Source: Clostridia bacterium
GTDB lineage: Bacteria; Bacillota; Clostridia; Oscillospirales; Acutalibacteraceae
Length of the DNA: 32,063 bases
Assembly (NCBI GenBank): GCA_017517865.1
Contig: JAFWYB010000062.1
Location: 1-32,063, forward strand
Direction: 5' to 3'
Shown: in pieces, positions 8,185 through 16,293 of the stretch
Layout of the letters: each line of letters begins with the position of its first letter
Position numbering within the stretch: position 1 is the first letter of the stretch
Position numbers and translations under genes: made by a program
Notes under the pieces: generated by a model
The model's database searches: none
What the model was told of the DNA's origin: nothing
Seen by the model: the letters and a program-made list of their open reading frames with translations, nothing else

Positions 8185-10162
8185 TAATATGAAAAAGATT
8201 CCTCCTAAGATGCCGCCGAAAATGCCTCCCAACCGTCACGGCGGAGTCCCGATGAAAATTGAAGGTATGAAGCTTGACCCAAAGGTAATAAAGAGAATTT
8301 TCTCATATATGAGCAAAAAGCACATCGTGCTTCTGCTTTGCGTTGTGGCCTGCATTTTTCTTTCGAGCCTCGCAAACGTCTATTCTTCTTTATTTTTAGA
8401 GGACCTTATCGACGGATATATAAAGCCTATGCTTCTGAACGGCTCAGACGATTTCAGCGGGCTTCTCAGTATGCTGCTTCGTATGGCAGGCCTTTTCGCC
8501 CTGGGTATTGTTGCTACCTTTACCTATAACAGAATTATGGTTGTTGTGGCTCAGGGCGTGCTTAAAAAGGTAAGAGACGAAATGTTCACCCATATGCAGA
8601 GCTTGCCGATAAAGTATTTTGACACCAACAGTCACGGCGATATTATGAGCCGATACACAAACGATATTGATACTCTCAGACAGATGATTTCTCAGACAGT
8701 GCCCCAGGTTATTTCCTCGGCAGTAACTATCGTTGTCACCTTTACGGCTATGGTTACCTCAAGCATACCTCTGACCTCGGTTGTAATAATCTGCGTTGCA
8801 TTTATGCTGTTCTTCACAGGCAAAATTGCCTCACAAAGCGGAAAATTCTTTATGAAGCAGCAGGATGCTCTCGGCGATGTCAACGGATATATAGAAGAAA
8901 TGATGACGGGTCAGAAGGTTATCAAGGTTTTCTGCCGTGAGGACAAAACCAAGGAGATCTTTGACGAGAAGAACGAGGAGCTTTACCGCAACGCCTTCTC
9001 AGCCAACAAGTTTGTAAATATGCTCGGTCCGATAAATAACAATCTTGGTCATTTACAGTATGTTATTCTTGCAATTGCCGGCTGCTTCCTTGCCATTCTT
9101 ACCGCCGCAGGGAAATTCCCCGAAAGCGGCTTTATGAGCATTTTTACCATAAGCGCGGGCACAGTTGTCGCCTTTCTCCAGCTTTCAAGGTCTTTCACAA
9201 TGCCCGTAAACCAGATTTCCCAGCAGATGAACTCTGTTGTTATGGCTATGGCAGGCGCAAAGAGAATTTTTGATGTTATAGACGAGGAAAGTGAAGCTGA
9301 CGAAGGTTACGTAAGTCTTGTCAATGCAAAATACGGCGATAACGGTGAAATAACCGAAACCGCTGAGCACACAGGTCTCTGGGCTTGGAAACATCCCCAC
9401 GAGGACGGCACAACAACCTATACTAAGCTTGAGGGAGAGGTACGCTTCTTCGACGTTGATTTCGGCTACAATGAAGAAAAAATTGTTCTTCACAACATCA
9501 GCCTTTACGCCGAGCCCGGGCAGAAGGTTGCCTTCGTAGGCTCAACGGGTGCAGGTAAAACCACAATAACAAACCTTATCAACCGCTTCTATGATATAGC
9601 AGACGGTAAAATACGCTATGACGGTATAAACATTAACAAAATAAAAAAGAGCGACCTTCGCCGCTCACTCGGTATTGTTCTTCAGGATACCAACCTGTTT
9701 ACAGGTACAGTAAAGGAAAATATCCGCTACGGCAACCTTGATGCCACCGACGAGCAGATTATAGAGGCAGCAAAGCTTGCCAATGCCCATTCCTTTATTT
9801 CAAGACTGCCTCAAGGCTACGATACCTTGCTTACAAACAACGGCGCAAACCTTTCTCAGGGTCAACGACAGCTTATTTCAATTGCCCGAGCCGCTGTTGC
9901 CGACCCGCCGGTTATGATTCTTGACGAGGCAACCTCCTCTATTGATACCCGTACCGAAGCTCTTGTGCAAAAGGGTATGGATGCTCTTATGAAGGGCCGA
10001 ACCGTATTCGTTATCGCTCACCGCCTTTCAACGGTTATGAATTCCGACGTTATAATGGTTCTCGAAAAGGGGGTCATAATTGAAAGGGGTACTCACGAGG
10101 ACCTTATTGCAAAAAAGGGCAAATACTATCAGCTTTATACCGGTGCCTTTGAGCTGGAATAA
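8177..10162 (+). CDS. Heterodimeric ABC exporter, catalytic-site subunit
   Basis: 661 residues from the ATG at 8177, chosen because GGGAGG sits 8 nt upstream; an in-frame start at 8126 would lie inside the previous gene. The N-terminus is proline-rich (KIPPKMPPKMPP). Six membrane helices span about 45-350. A ~45-residue insertion (about 371-417) separates them from the ATPase, as in LmrD-like proteins. Walker A GSTGAGKT (455-462), Walker B with catalytic E584 and H-switch H615 are intact, but the signature is LSQGQ (559-563) instead of LSGGQ. That altered signature would face the degenerate Walker site of the upstream subunit, so the two chains complement exactly as in a heterodimer. A terminator follows the stop at once. 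Confidence 0.92.
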   Translation: MSDNMKKIPPKMPPKMPPNRHGGVPMKIEGMKLDPKVIKRIFSYMSKKHIVLLLCVVACIFLSSLANVYSSLFLEDLIDGYIKPMLLNGSDDFSGLLSMLLRMAGLFALGIVATFTYNRIMVVVAQGVLKKVRDEMFTHMQSLPIKYFDTNSHGDIMSRYTNDIDTLRQMISQTVPQVISSAVTIVVTFTAMVTSSIPLTSVVIICVAFMLFFTGKIASQSGKFFMKQQDALGDVNGYIEEMMTGQKVIKVFCREDKTKEIFDEKNEELYRNAFSANKFVNMLGPINNNLGHLQYVILAIAGCFLAILTAAGKFPESGFMSIFTISAGTVVAFLQLSRSFTMPVNQISQQMNSVVMAMAGAKRIFDVIDEESEADEGYVSLVNAKYGDNGEITETAEHTGLWAWKHPHEDGTTTYTKLEGEVRFFDVDFGYNEEKIVLHNISLYAEPGQKVAFVGSTGAGKTTITNLINRFYDIADGKIRYDGININKIKKSDLRRSLGIVLQDTNLFTGTVKENIRYGNLDATDEQIIEAAKLANAHSFISRLPQGYDTLLTNNGANLSQGQRQLISIARAAVADPPVMILDEATSSIDTRTEALVQKGMDALMKGRTVFVIAHRLSTVMNSDVIMVLEKGVIIERGTHEDLIAKKGKYYQLYTGAFELE

Positions 10163-10182
10163 TAAACAAGCATTTATATATC

Positions 10183-10212
10183 AAAAAGGAGCTGCGAGAA
10201 CAGCTCCTTTTT
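10183..10212. terminator. Intrinsic terminator, usable in both directions
   Basis: A perfect 12-bp stem (10183-10194 with 10201-10212) has a six-base loop. Its GC core GGAGCTG is flanked by A5 on one side and T5 on the other. It ends the marR-ABC operon 20 bp past the stop and can also end leftward galE transcripts. Confidence 0.85.
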
Positions 10213-10274
10213 ATTTGTGTATAACATATAATTTGGCGGGATAAAGCCTTTGAACCTTCGAACTGTAACCCGCG

Positions 10275-10306
10275 ATTGCGCATTGCGAATTGGGAATTGC
10301 GAATTG
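10275..10306. repeat. Heptanucleotide tandem repeat (ATTGCGA type)
   Basis: Four consecutive 7-base units (ATTGCGC, ATTGCGA, ATTGGGA, ATTGCGA) plus ATTG, directly against the galE stop codon. Noncoding. Two other loci in the window carry heptameric repeats of different sequence. Confidence 0.8.
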
Positions 10307-10307
10307 T

Positions 10308-11318
10308 TTAATATCCGTTAGGATTCTGACTTTGCCATCTCCACGAATCCTCGCACATTTCTTCAATGCCTCTTTCAGCCTTCCAGCCAAGCTCCTCAAA
10401 AGCCTTAGTGGGGTCTGAATAACAGGTAGCGATATCACCGGGGCGGCGGTCAACAATTTTATAGTTAACCTTTACGCCGCTTGCCTTTTCAAAGGCATTC
10501 ACAACGTCAAGAACGCTGTAGCCGGTACCCGTGCCGAGGTTGTAAACATCAAGGGTGTTGCCCGAAAGAGCTCTGCCAAGAGCCTTGACGTGACCGAGAG
10601 CAAGGTCAACAACGTGAATGTAGTCTCTTACGCCTGTTCCGTCGGGGGTATCGTAATCGTTGCCGAAAACGCTCAGGCACTCACGCTTGCCGATAGCAAC
10701 CTGAGTGATGAAGGGCATAAGGTTATTCGGTATACCGTTGGGGTCCTCACCGATTCTGCCGCTCTTATGTGCACCGATGGGGTTGAAATATCTGAGAAGG
10801 CAGATTGACCATTCGTTGTCTGACTTGTAAATATCTGAAAGAATAATTTCAATCATATATTTTGTTGTGCCGTAGGGATTTGTTGTGCCGCCGGTCTGCA
10901 TTGTTTCCTTAAGAGGGGAAACATTGTTGCTGCCGTAAACGGTTGCAGATGATGAGAAAACAATTTTCTTACAGCCGTTGTTTCTCATAACGTCGCAAAG
11001 AGTAAGCGTGCCGCCGATGTTGTTATCGTAATATTCAATGGGCTTCTGACAGGATTCACCGACAGCCTTGAGGCCTGCGAAATGAATAACTGCATCAATT
11101 TTCTCTTTTTTAAAGATTTTATCCATACCCTCAGCATCGCGGATATCGCACTCATAGAAGGTAAATTCCTTACCGCTGAGTTCAGCTATTCTGTTAAGTG
11201 ATTCTCTTTTACTGTTATAGAAATTATCTACAACAACGATTTCATAACCCGCATTGAGAAGCTCAATACAGGTGTGGGAGCCGATATATCCTGCTCCTCC
11301 TGTTACAAGAATTGACAT
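10308..11318 (-). CDS. galE: UDP-glucose 4-epimerase
   Basis: 336 residues, against 338 in E. coli GalE. Cytosolic short-chain dehydrogenase/reductase fold that interconverts UDP-glucose and UDP-galactose with bound NAD, in the Leloir pathway and in making galactose donors for surface glycans. The NAD loop GGAGYIG is at 7-13. The catalytic Ser is in SSSATVYG (S124) and Tyr/Lys in YGTTK (Y149, K153), the same numbering as the E. coli enzyme. RYFNPIGAH near 176-184 is the family substrate-site motif. GAGGTG precedes the ATG. It is divergent from rsmA, with overlapping promoters, and has no other galactose gene beside it, so it is likely a stand-alone housekeeping unit. Confidence 0.96.
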   Translation of the reverse strand: MSILVTGGAGYIGSHTCIELLNAGYEIVVVDNFYNSKRESLNRIAELSGKEFTFYECDIRDAEGMDKIFKKEKIDAVIHFAGLKAVGESCQKPIEYYDNNIGGTLTLCDVMRNNGCKKIVFSSSATVYGSNNVSPLKETMQTGGTTNPYGTTKYMIEIILSDIYKSDNEWSICLLRYFNPIGAHKSGRIGEDPNGIPNNLMPFITQVAIGKRECLSVFGNDYDTPDGTGVRDYIHVVDLALGHVKALGRALSGNTLDVYNLGTGTGYSVLDVVNAFEKASGVKVNYKIVDRRPGDIATCYSDPTKAFEELGWKAERGIEEMCEDSWRWQSQNPNGY

Positions 11319-11340
11319 TATGCTTCACCTCGTTTATAAT
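11312..11340 (+). promoter_or_regulatory. Promoter of rsmA, overlapping the galE start codon
   Basis: TTGACA at 11312-11317, a 17-bp spacer and TATAAT at 11335-11340, all exact consensus. The -35 overlaps the galE start codon (11316-11318). The predicted start is near 11347, giving an rsmA leader of about 60 nt that contains the opposing galE promoter. Confidence 0.75.
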
Positions 11341-11350
11341 ATGTGATATA

Positions 11351-11379
11351 ATTATACAGAGAATAAAAACAAATTGCAA
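11351..11379 (-). promoter_or_regulatory. Promoter of galE, inside the rsmA leader
   Basis: Read leftward: TTGCAA at 11374-11379, a 17-bp spacer and TATAAT at 11351-11356. Transcription should start near 11344 with a leader of about 26 nt that covers the opposing rsmA -10. Confidence 0.7.
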
Positions 11380-11406
11380 TACTTTTTTATGTCAGGAGTT
11401 ACATAA

Positions 11407-12255
11407 ATGGAAAATTTATCCGATATACGCGTTGTCAGAGAGGTTATGGAAAAGCACGGTGTAAGCTTTTCAAAGGCTCTTGGTCAGAATTTCATTATTA
11501 ACCCCACAGTATGCCCTAAAATGGCTGATTTGTGCGGTACCGACGAAAACACCGGCGTTATTGAAATCGGCGGCGGCGTGGGCGTGCTCACAAACGAGCT
11601 TTGCAAAAGAAGTAAAAAGGTTGTCTGTGTTGAGCTTGATACACGCCTTTTACCCGTGCTCTCAGACACCCTTTCCGAATATGACAACTTTGAGTGTGTC
11701 AATGCCGACATTATGAAAATTGACCTTCACGCTCTTATAAAAGAAAAGTTCGGGGATATGAGAGTAGTCGTCTGTGCCAATCTCCCCTATTACATCACAA
11801 GCCCCATTCTTACAATGCTTCTTGAGGGACACTACCCCATTGACAGCATAACCGTAATGGTGCAGAAGGAGGCAGCCGACAGACTGTGCACACCTGTCGG
11901 CTCAAGAGAGTCGGGTGCCATAACCGTATGCACCAATTATTATTCAACGGCAAAGCAGCTGTTCAACGTTTCGCGGGGCTCCTTTATGCCTGCACCCAAT
12001 GTTGACAGCACCGTAATAAAGCTTGACATAAGAAAAGAACCGGCCGTAAAGGTTGACGAAAAAAAGTTTTTCAGAATGATAAAGGCCGCCTTTGCCCAGA
12101 GAAGAAAGACCCTCGTAAATTCGCTCAGCTCGGGGCTTTCCCTCTCAAAGGAGGAGCTTTACACCGTTCTTGACGGTGTGGGTATTGACAGAAACGTGCG
12201 CCCCGAAAAGCTTTCAATGGAAGAGCTTGCAGATATATGCAACAACCTGCCGTAA
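11407..12255 (+). CDS. rsmA: 16S rRNA dimethyladenosine transferase (RsmA/KsgA)
   Basis: 282 residues, normal length. The enzyme uses S-adenosylmethionine to dimethylate the two adjacent adenines in the loop of the 3'-terminal helix of 16S rRNA (A1518/A1519 in E. coli) late in 30S assembly; its loss gives kasugamycin resistance. The N-terminus has the family motif KALGQNFI (23-30). The cofactor loop is VIEIGGGVGVLT (51-62) and the target-base motif NLPYYIT (125-131). A C-terminal helical domain has FAQRRKTL at 229-236. AGGAG is 9 nt before the ATG. It appears monocistronic, between a consensus promoter overlapping galE and a strong terminator. Confidence 0.96.
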   Translation: MENLSDIRVVREVMEKHGVSFSKALGQNFIINPTVCPKMADLCGTDENTGVIEIGGGVGVLTNELCKRSKKVVCVELDTRLLPVLSDTLSEYDNFECVNADIMKIDLHALIKEKFGDMRVVVCANLPYYITSPILTMLLEGHYPIDSITVMVQKEAADRLCTPVGSRESGAITVCTNYYSTAKQLFNVSRGSFMPAPNVDSTVIKLDIRKEPAVKVDEKKFFRMIKAAFAQRRKTLVNSLSSGLSLSKEELYTVLDGVGIDRNVRPEKLSMEELADICNNLP

Positions 12256-12323
12256 GCCTGTCTGTGAATTTATTCCTTAAAAAGGTGCTTATATGCAGCC
12301 TTATATACACAAATTCAGTAAAG

Positions 12324-12364
12324 AAAAAAACTTTACAGCTGAAATTCAGCTGTAAAGTTTTTTT
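12324..12364. terminator. Strong bidirectional terminator
   Basis: An 18-bp perfect stem (12324-12341 with 12347-12364) begins with A7 and ends with T7, around the core CTTTACAGCTG. It ends rsmA 68 bp after its stop and can also end leftward transcripts from the lipoprotein gene that stops at 12562. Confidence 0.9.
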
Positions 12365-12365
12365 C

Positions 12366-12541
12366 TTACCTATGTGGAAAACCCGGTTAAAAATGTTAGT
12401 TTCCCTTGGTTTTTAACATCTGACCGGTCATTTCACAACTTTTCGGTGTTGAAAACTGACAAGTTTTTAACTTTACTAACAGAGTTTTGAACATTTTTGT
12501 TGAAAAGCTCTGTTGATTATTCATTATGCACTGATTTGTGC
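12366..12541. other. Noncoding repeat-rich island between convergent genes
   Basis: No coding region is supported. Three copies of GTTAAAAA occur (12386-12393 direct; 12410-12417 and 12464-12471 inverted). TGTGGAAAA at 12373-12381 is the complement of the DnaA-box variant TTTTCCACA, and TGTTGAAAA occurs at 12447-12455 and 12498-12506. There is a perfect palindrome TGACCGGTCA at 12421-12430 and a long imperfect hairpin at 12478-12514 (AACAGAG with CTCTGTT at its base) that has no T-run. The function is unknown. Confidence 0.5.
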
Positions 12542-12561
12542 ATATACAGCACTTATGCATA

Positions 12562-14712
12562 TCAGTTTACTCTGATAAAGCTCATCGCTTCAACAGTAAG
12601 ACCCGAAACGGTTACCGGCTCCGAGCCGTAATTTACGTAGATTTCCGTTTCATTATCGTAAACGGTGAGATAAACATTTTCTGCCACCTTACCGTGCTGA
12701 GTGATTTTGGATTCTCTTAAATCTGAAAATGCTTCCTTCGCAAGAGAATACTGCTGCTGAGCCTCAGCGGTTGAATTAAGATAATATCTGCTGTCAGTCT
12801 CAGAGTCCGTACCGTTGTCTTCATAGTACCATTCATAATAGGGCACGGCACCGTATTCCACAGCCTTCAGAAATTCCTGCTGACGATTTTCGGCAAGGTT
12901 TACGGGAGAAAGTGAGTAGTCGCAGATTCCGTGAAGCAAGGTCTGCACAAAGGGCACCTGAGTAAAGGATTCCCTGTCTGCGTAATATGCCTTATCGGGA
13001 AGCCCGACAATAACGTCGGCATATTTGATTGCATAAAGATTTCCGTTTTCAACCATCACCCTTTTTGTTGCCGAAGCCGAATCGGCCTGGGCAGATAAAA
13101 GCTTCTGCATATCACTTCTGAGAGTCACGTCACCCTCGGTGAAATCCGAATACAGGCTTTCGCCTATGTCGTTAAGACATATACCCGAAAAGCCGCTTTC
13201 AAGGTGAGAGTAAAGCACGCTGTTTACTCTTTCGTCAACCGACTGCGCACCTATATAGGTTTCCTCGTATTGCGTAAAGCTTTCCCGGTCAGTCCTTACC
13301 GCCTCAGAGTCAGCTCTCAGAGCCACATCGTCAGAGGAAGACGCAAAGCGTATGATGTTAACATCCGTGAAAACATTTATACCGCTGTCACCTAAGGCTT
13401 CATAAAGCTCCTTAAGGTCATTGGCAGACCCGAGCTTTTTCTCGAAATCCGTTTCTGCCGCATCGGTTTTATCAGTACCGCCCGAAAGCACGCCTTTATA
13501 TCTGAGGTTGATTTCGTTTATACCCTTACCCTTAAGCGCAAGCAATATATCGGTGCACTGTGAAAAGTCTGTATAAGCCTTACCGCCCGCGGCTCCGATG
13601 ATGCTCAGGTTAAAGGGATACTCATTATCCTTTATTCCGTCGGTTGTGAGAGCACCGTTTCTTGTGAGCATTTCTCTTGTAACGGTTGCCATACCCACAT
13701 AGTCGGTGTTTTCCTTTGAAATAAAGCGGTATGAAAGCTTTATATTGCCCTTGTAGCTTTCTGAAGAAACATATATACCGTCCTCCGTTGTAAGGGTGGG
13801 AGTTATATTGAACTTTGCATACACACGGTCGAAGCCCTCTTTTTCAGTTGCTTTATTTGCCATAACGGTTGCCATAGCATCACCCTCGTCTATAACGGCA
13901 ACAAAGGCACCGTCACCGGACTTCATACCGAAGGCGGGTACAATTGCCTCCGCCTCCCCTGAAGCATCAGCCGAGGGGTCATTACCGTAAACCGCAACAG
14001 AAAAGCTCTGCTGTTCATTACCTCTGCGGGCAAGCTCCGTAACCGCACCGCTTCCGTCGGGAATGAGGATAAAATCTCCGTCTGCACCCTCCTTGCCCGT
14101 AGCAAGATAAGGAAGCACACTAACGGATTTTATAACGACCTTATCGGAATTACCCTTACCTTCAAGAGCAGAGCAATCAATGCTCACAGACATCGTACCG
14201 TCTGAGGCTCTGAAAGCACAGGGCACCGTAATGTCTATTTTAGTTCCGTCTGTAAGCGTTCTTTTAAAGCTGTAATTTATACAAATTCCGTCGTCCGCTG
14301 TTTCGTAAGAGGCTCCTCCCATTTCCTTTGAGTCACTCTGAGAATTGAGTGTGTAAACCTTGCCGTCTATAAGAAGCTCAAGAACTATCACACCCGTTTT
14401 TTCGCCCTTATATTTTCGGGGAATGCTTTTCCAAAGAGTATCTGAGCCCGAATCGTAAACCGAAATGCCGTAGCTTTCTTCGCTGAAGCAAAGCCTGAAC
14501 ATATCAGATTCGGTAATCTCTTTCAGATTTCTGAAAAGAGTTTTCTCGGTAAACACCGAATTGTCATCGCCGTCAAGCACCAGACCTGCCGTATCGTCAC
14601 CGGTTTTCATAAGAAAGGTATCCGCTTGTGCTTTATCCTCAGAGCAACCGAAAAGAGAAAGCATAAGAGCAATACACATTATAATACAGATATATCCTTT
14701 AGCTTTTTTCAT
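12562..14712 (-). CDS. Lipoprotein resembling the DUF5696 family
   Basis: 716 residues from the ATG at 14712, which has AAGGAG 7 nt upstream; an earlier in-frame start at 14757 falls in the promoter. A signal peptide with lipobox LFGC (C23) predicts a lipid-anchored extracellular protein. The N-terminal half looks beta-rich. The middle (about 375-600) has alternating strand/helix stretches such as INEINLRYKG and INVFTDVNI, compatible with a glycosidase-like barrel, and the C-terminus (NVYLTVYDNETEIYVNYGS) resembles a closing beta domain. I recognise the overall pattern as DUF5696, from memory and not from a search. Members often accompany carbohydrate transporters in Firmicutes, but none is adjacent here. 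It is transcribed alone from a promoter overlapping the end of sigF. Confidence 0.65.
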   Translation of the reverse strand: MKKAKGYICIIMCIALMLSLFGCSEDKAQADTFLMKTGDDTAGLVLDGDDNSVFTEKTLFRNLKEITESDMFRLCFSEESYGISVYDSGSDTLWKSIPRKYKGEKTGVIVLELLIDGKVYTLNSQSDSKEMGGASYETADDGICINYSFKRTLTDGTKIDITVPCAFRASDGTMSVSIDCSALEGKGNSDKVVIKSVSVLPYLATGKEGADGDFILIPDGSGAVTELARRGNEQQSFSVAVYGNDPSADASGEAEAIVPAFGMKSGDGAFVAVIDEGDAMATVMANKATEKEGFDRVYAKFNITPTLTTEDGIYVSSESYKGNIKLSYRFISKENTDYVGMATVTREMLTRNGALTTDGIKDNEYPFNLSIIGAAGGKAYTDFSQCTDILLALKGKGINEINLRYKGVLSGGTDKTDAAETDFEKKLGSANDLKELYEALGDSGINVFTDVNIIRFASSSDDVALRADSEAVRTDRESFTQYEETYIGAQSVDERVNSVLYSHLESGFSGICLNDIGESLYSDFTEGDVTLRSDMQKLLSAQADSASATKRVMVENGNLYAIKYADVIVGLPDKAYYADRESFTQVPFVQTLLHGICDYSLSPVNLAENRQQEFLKAVEYGAVPYYEWYYEDNGTDSETDSRYYLNSTAEAQQQYSLAKEAFSDLRESKITQHGKVAENVYLTVYDNETEIYVNYGSEPVTVSGLTVEAMSFIRVN

Positions 14713-14745
14713 AGCCTTACTCCTTATTTTTGTGTTGACTTCTGT

Positions 14746-14774
14746 ATTATAACACATCTTTTAAAATATTTCTA
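14746..14774 (-). promoter_or_regulatory. Promoter of the DUF5696-like gene
   Basis: Read leftward: TAGAAA at 14769-14774, a 17-bp spacer and TATAAT at 14746-14751. The -10 is perfect and the -35 matches four of six. It lies 5 bp beyond the sigF stop, so the lipoprotein can be expressed independently of the sporulation operon; no terminator separates them. Confidence 0.65.
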
Positions 14775-14779
14775 CCGTA

Positions 14780-15448
14780 TTACATCATACTTTTTCGCAT
14801 TATGCCCAGTATTATCTTTTCCCGTCGGGAAACCTGCACCTGACTCATACCTAATTCCTCGGCCGTTTTTACCTGAGTCATACCCTTGAAATAGCGCAAC
14901 TCTATAAGCCTTCTGTCCTTTTCCTCAAGAGCTTCCACCACCGACCTGAGTGCCATTTTTTCCGTTATCTCCGCCTCGGGTGCCTGAACAGGTATATCAA
15001 GCTGGCCGCTCTTGCTTTCATCGTCGCAGGCTGTGAGCGAAATTGCAGGCATTGAAACGGTTATAAGCTCAGCCGCCGAAGCAACGTCAACACCCAGCCT
15101 TTCGGCAAGCTCACTTACGGTAGGCTCTCTTGAAAGCTCCGAAGCAAGCTCGTCGCGTATTTTCATAGCCTGCCTTGCCCTTTCCTTGAGGGTTCTGCCA
15201 ACCTTGACCGTGCCTCCGTCGCGGAATATCCTCCTTATTTCACCGAGTATAACAGGCACGGCATAGGTAGAAAAGGCAAAGCCTCTGCTTTTGTCAAAGT
15301 TATCCGCTGCCTTTATAAGCCCCACACAGCCCGCCTGAAACAAATCGTCATATTCTACCCCTCTGCCTCTGAATTTGTTGGCACAGGCATGAACAAGACC
15401 GTAATTTTCGCCTATGAGAGCTTCCCTTTCATCCTTATTCTCTCTCAC
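14780..15448 (-). CDS. sigF: Forespore sigma factor F
   Basis: 222 residues, a sigma-70 group protein (SpoIIAC) that directs the first forespore-specific transcription after asymmetric division. Region 2 contains DLFQAGCVGLIKAADNFD (35-52) and the -10 recognition/melting stretch FAFSTYAVPVILGEIRR (57-73); region 3 follows, and region 4 ends with a helix-turn-helix at about 190-212 (MTQVKTAEELGMSQVQVSRR). It starts at GTG (15448) with GGGAGG 8 nt upstream. It is shorter at the N-terminus than B. subtilis SigF (about 255 residues). It is third in spoIIA, 15 nt after spoIIAB, whose product should hold it inactive. Gene order makes sigma F, rather than sigma G or B, the safe call. Confidence 0.94.
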   Translation of the reverse strand: MRENKDEREALIGENYGLVHACANKFRGRGVEYDDLFQAGCVGLIKAADNFDKSRGFAFSTYAVPVILGEIRRIFRDGGTVKVGRTLKERARQAMKIRDELASELSREPTVSELAERLGVDVASAAELITVSMPAISLTACDDESKSGQLDIPVQAPEAEITEKMALRSVVEALEEKDRRLIELRYFKGMTQVKTAEELGMSQVQVSRREKIILGIMRKSMM

Positions 15449-15463
15449 GGCACCGACCTCCCG

Positions 15464-15898
15464 TCAACTGTTTTTGCCCCAGATTTTCTTTTTCAGAGTG
15501 ACGGTTGTACCCTTTGAAGGCGCAGACGTAACTCTGACCGAATCCATAAAGCTTTCCATAACAGCAAAGCCGAGGCCGGCTCTTTCAGAGCCCGCAGTAG
15601 TAAACAGCGGCTCCATAGCCTGCCTTATATCCTCTATGCCCACACCCTTGTCTCTTACCCTTATTCTGACCGTTGAGCCCTCAAGAATGCTAACCGTTAT
15701 GTAAATCTTGCCCTGAGTGTTTCTGTAGCCGTGTACTATGGAATTTGTAACTGCCTCACTCACTGCCGCCTTGATGTCGCTGAGCTCCTCAATATCGGGA
15801 TCAAGGCAGGCAATAAAGGCTGATACAGCCACTCTCGAAAAGCCCTCGTTGACACTTTTTGAGTCGATTATCATTTTTAATTCGTTGATATTTTTCAT
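15464..15898 (-). CDS. spoIIAB: Anti-sigma F factor / serine kinase SpoIIAB
   Basis: 144 residues, GHKL-type ATP-binding protein. The N-box EAVTNSIVHGY is at 48-58, with N52 the likely metal ligand; the G1 box RDKGVGI is at 82-88 and the G2 segment ERAGLGF at 105-111. In the established system it binds sigma F in the ATP form and phosphorylates SpoIIAA on serine; dephosphorylated SpoIIAA strips it from sigma F. Its start overlaps the spoIIAA stop by 4 bp (ATGA), which helps keep stoichiometry. The activating phosphatase SpoIIE is not in the window. Confidence 0.95.
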   Translation of the reverse strand: MKNINELKMIIDSKSVNEGFSRVAVSAFIACLDPDIEELSDIKAAVSEAVTNSIVHGYRNTQGKIYITVSILEGSTVRIRVRDKGVGIEDIRQAMEPLFTTAGSERAGLGFAVMESFMDSVRVTSAPSKGTTVTLKKKIWGKNS

Positions 15899-16218
15899 TG
15901 TACCGTCTCCTTTTGTCTTATTTCTCCAAGGCGCTCCATACCTGCAAGGTGCATAATTTTATACGCCGACGGTGAAAGATTTTCCACCCTTATTTCACCG
16001 CCGAGGCTTTTTATGAGCTTGTACCTTCCCATAACCAGACCTATTCCGGAGCTGTCCATAAACGTAACCTCTGAAAAATCAAGAATAAGCAAGGCGGGTC
16101 TTACCTGACACACAGCACAGTCTATCTCATTTCTTATAAATGCCGCACTGTGATGGTCAATCTCCCCCTGAATAAAGGCTATGAGCTTTTTTTGTTCCTT
16201 CTGAATTTTTACGCCCAT
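15895..16218 (-). CDS. spoIIAA: Anti-anti-sigma F factor SpoIIAA
   Basis: 107 residues from the ATG at 16218, preferred because GGAGG is 7 nt upstream; the longer reading frame would need a TTG at 16236 that lies before the ribosome binding site. STAS-domain protein with the phosphorylation motif MDSSGIG; the target is S56 by analogy with the B. subtilis serine in the same motif. The unphosphorylated form binds SpoIIAB and frees sigma F. It heads the three-gene spoIIA operon. The leader is unusual: a terminator-like hairpin ends only a few bases before the ribosome binding site. Confidence 0.95.
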   Translation of the reverse strand: MGVKIQKEQKKLIAFIQGEIDHHSAAFIRNEIDCAVCQVRPALLILDFSEVTFMDSSGIGLVMGRYKLIKSLGGEIRVENLSPSAYKIMHLAGMERLGEIRQKETVQ

Positions 16219-16238
16219 TTCAATTCCTCCAAACAAAA

Positions 16239-16272
16239 AATCCTTTATGACGGATTACCATCATAAAGGATT
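16239..16272 (-). terminator. Terminator-like hairpin directly before spoIIAA
   Basis: A 12-bp stem (16239-16250 with 16261-16272) has a 10-base loop. Read leftward it is followed by a T-rich tract and then at once by the spoIIAA GGAGG. It can end the ABC exporter operon whose last stop is at 16320, but it must also lie inside the spoIIA leader unless the spoIIA promoter overlaps it. Confidence 0.7.
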
Positions 16273-16286
16273 ACATTTAATTATTT

Positions 16287-16293
16287 TGCCGAA
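16287..16293 (+). promoter_or_regulatory. Candidate Spo0A box upstream of spoIIA
   Basis: TGCCGAA matches the Spo0A consensus TGNCGAA, within TTTGCCGAAAAA. It lies in the 45 bp between the hairpin and the ABC stop, about 70 bp from the spoIIAA start. Spo0A with sigma H activates spoIIA in Bacillus. I could not find a convincing sigma H promoter next to it, and a 7-mer with one free position is weak evidence. Confidence 0.35.

Noticed and set aside
12366-12541. Calling this the chromosomal origin
   Set aside because: Only one word is close to a DnaA box, dnaA/dnaN are absent and the flanking genes are not origin genes.
16219-16236. TTG start for SpoIIAA at 16236
   Set aside because: It precedes the GGAGG, which is well placed for the ATG at 16218.
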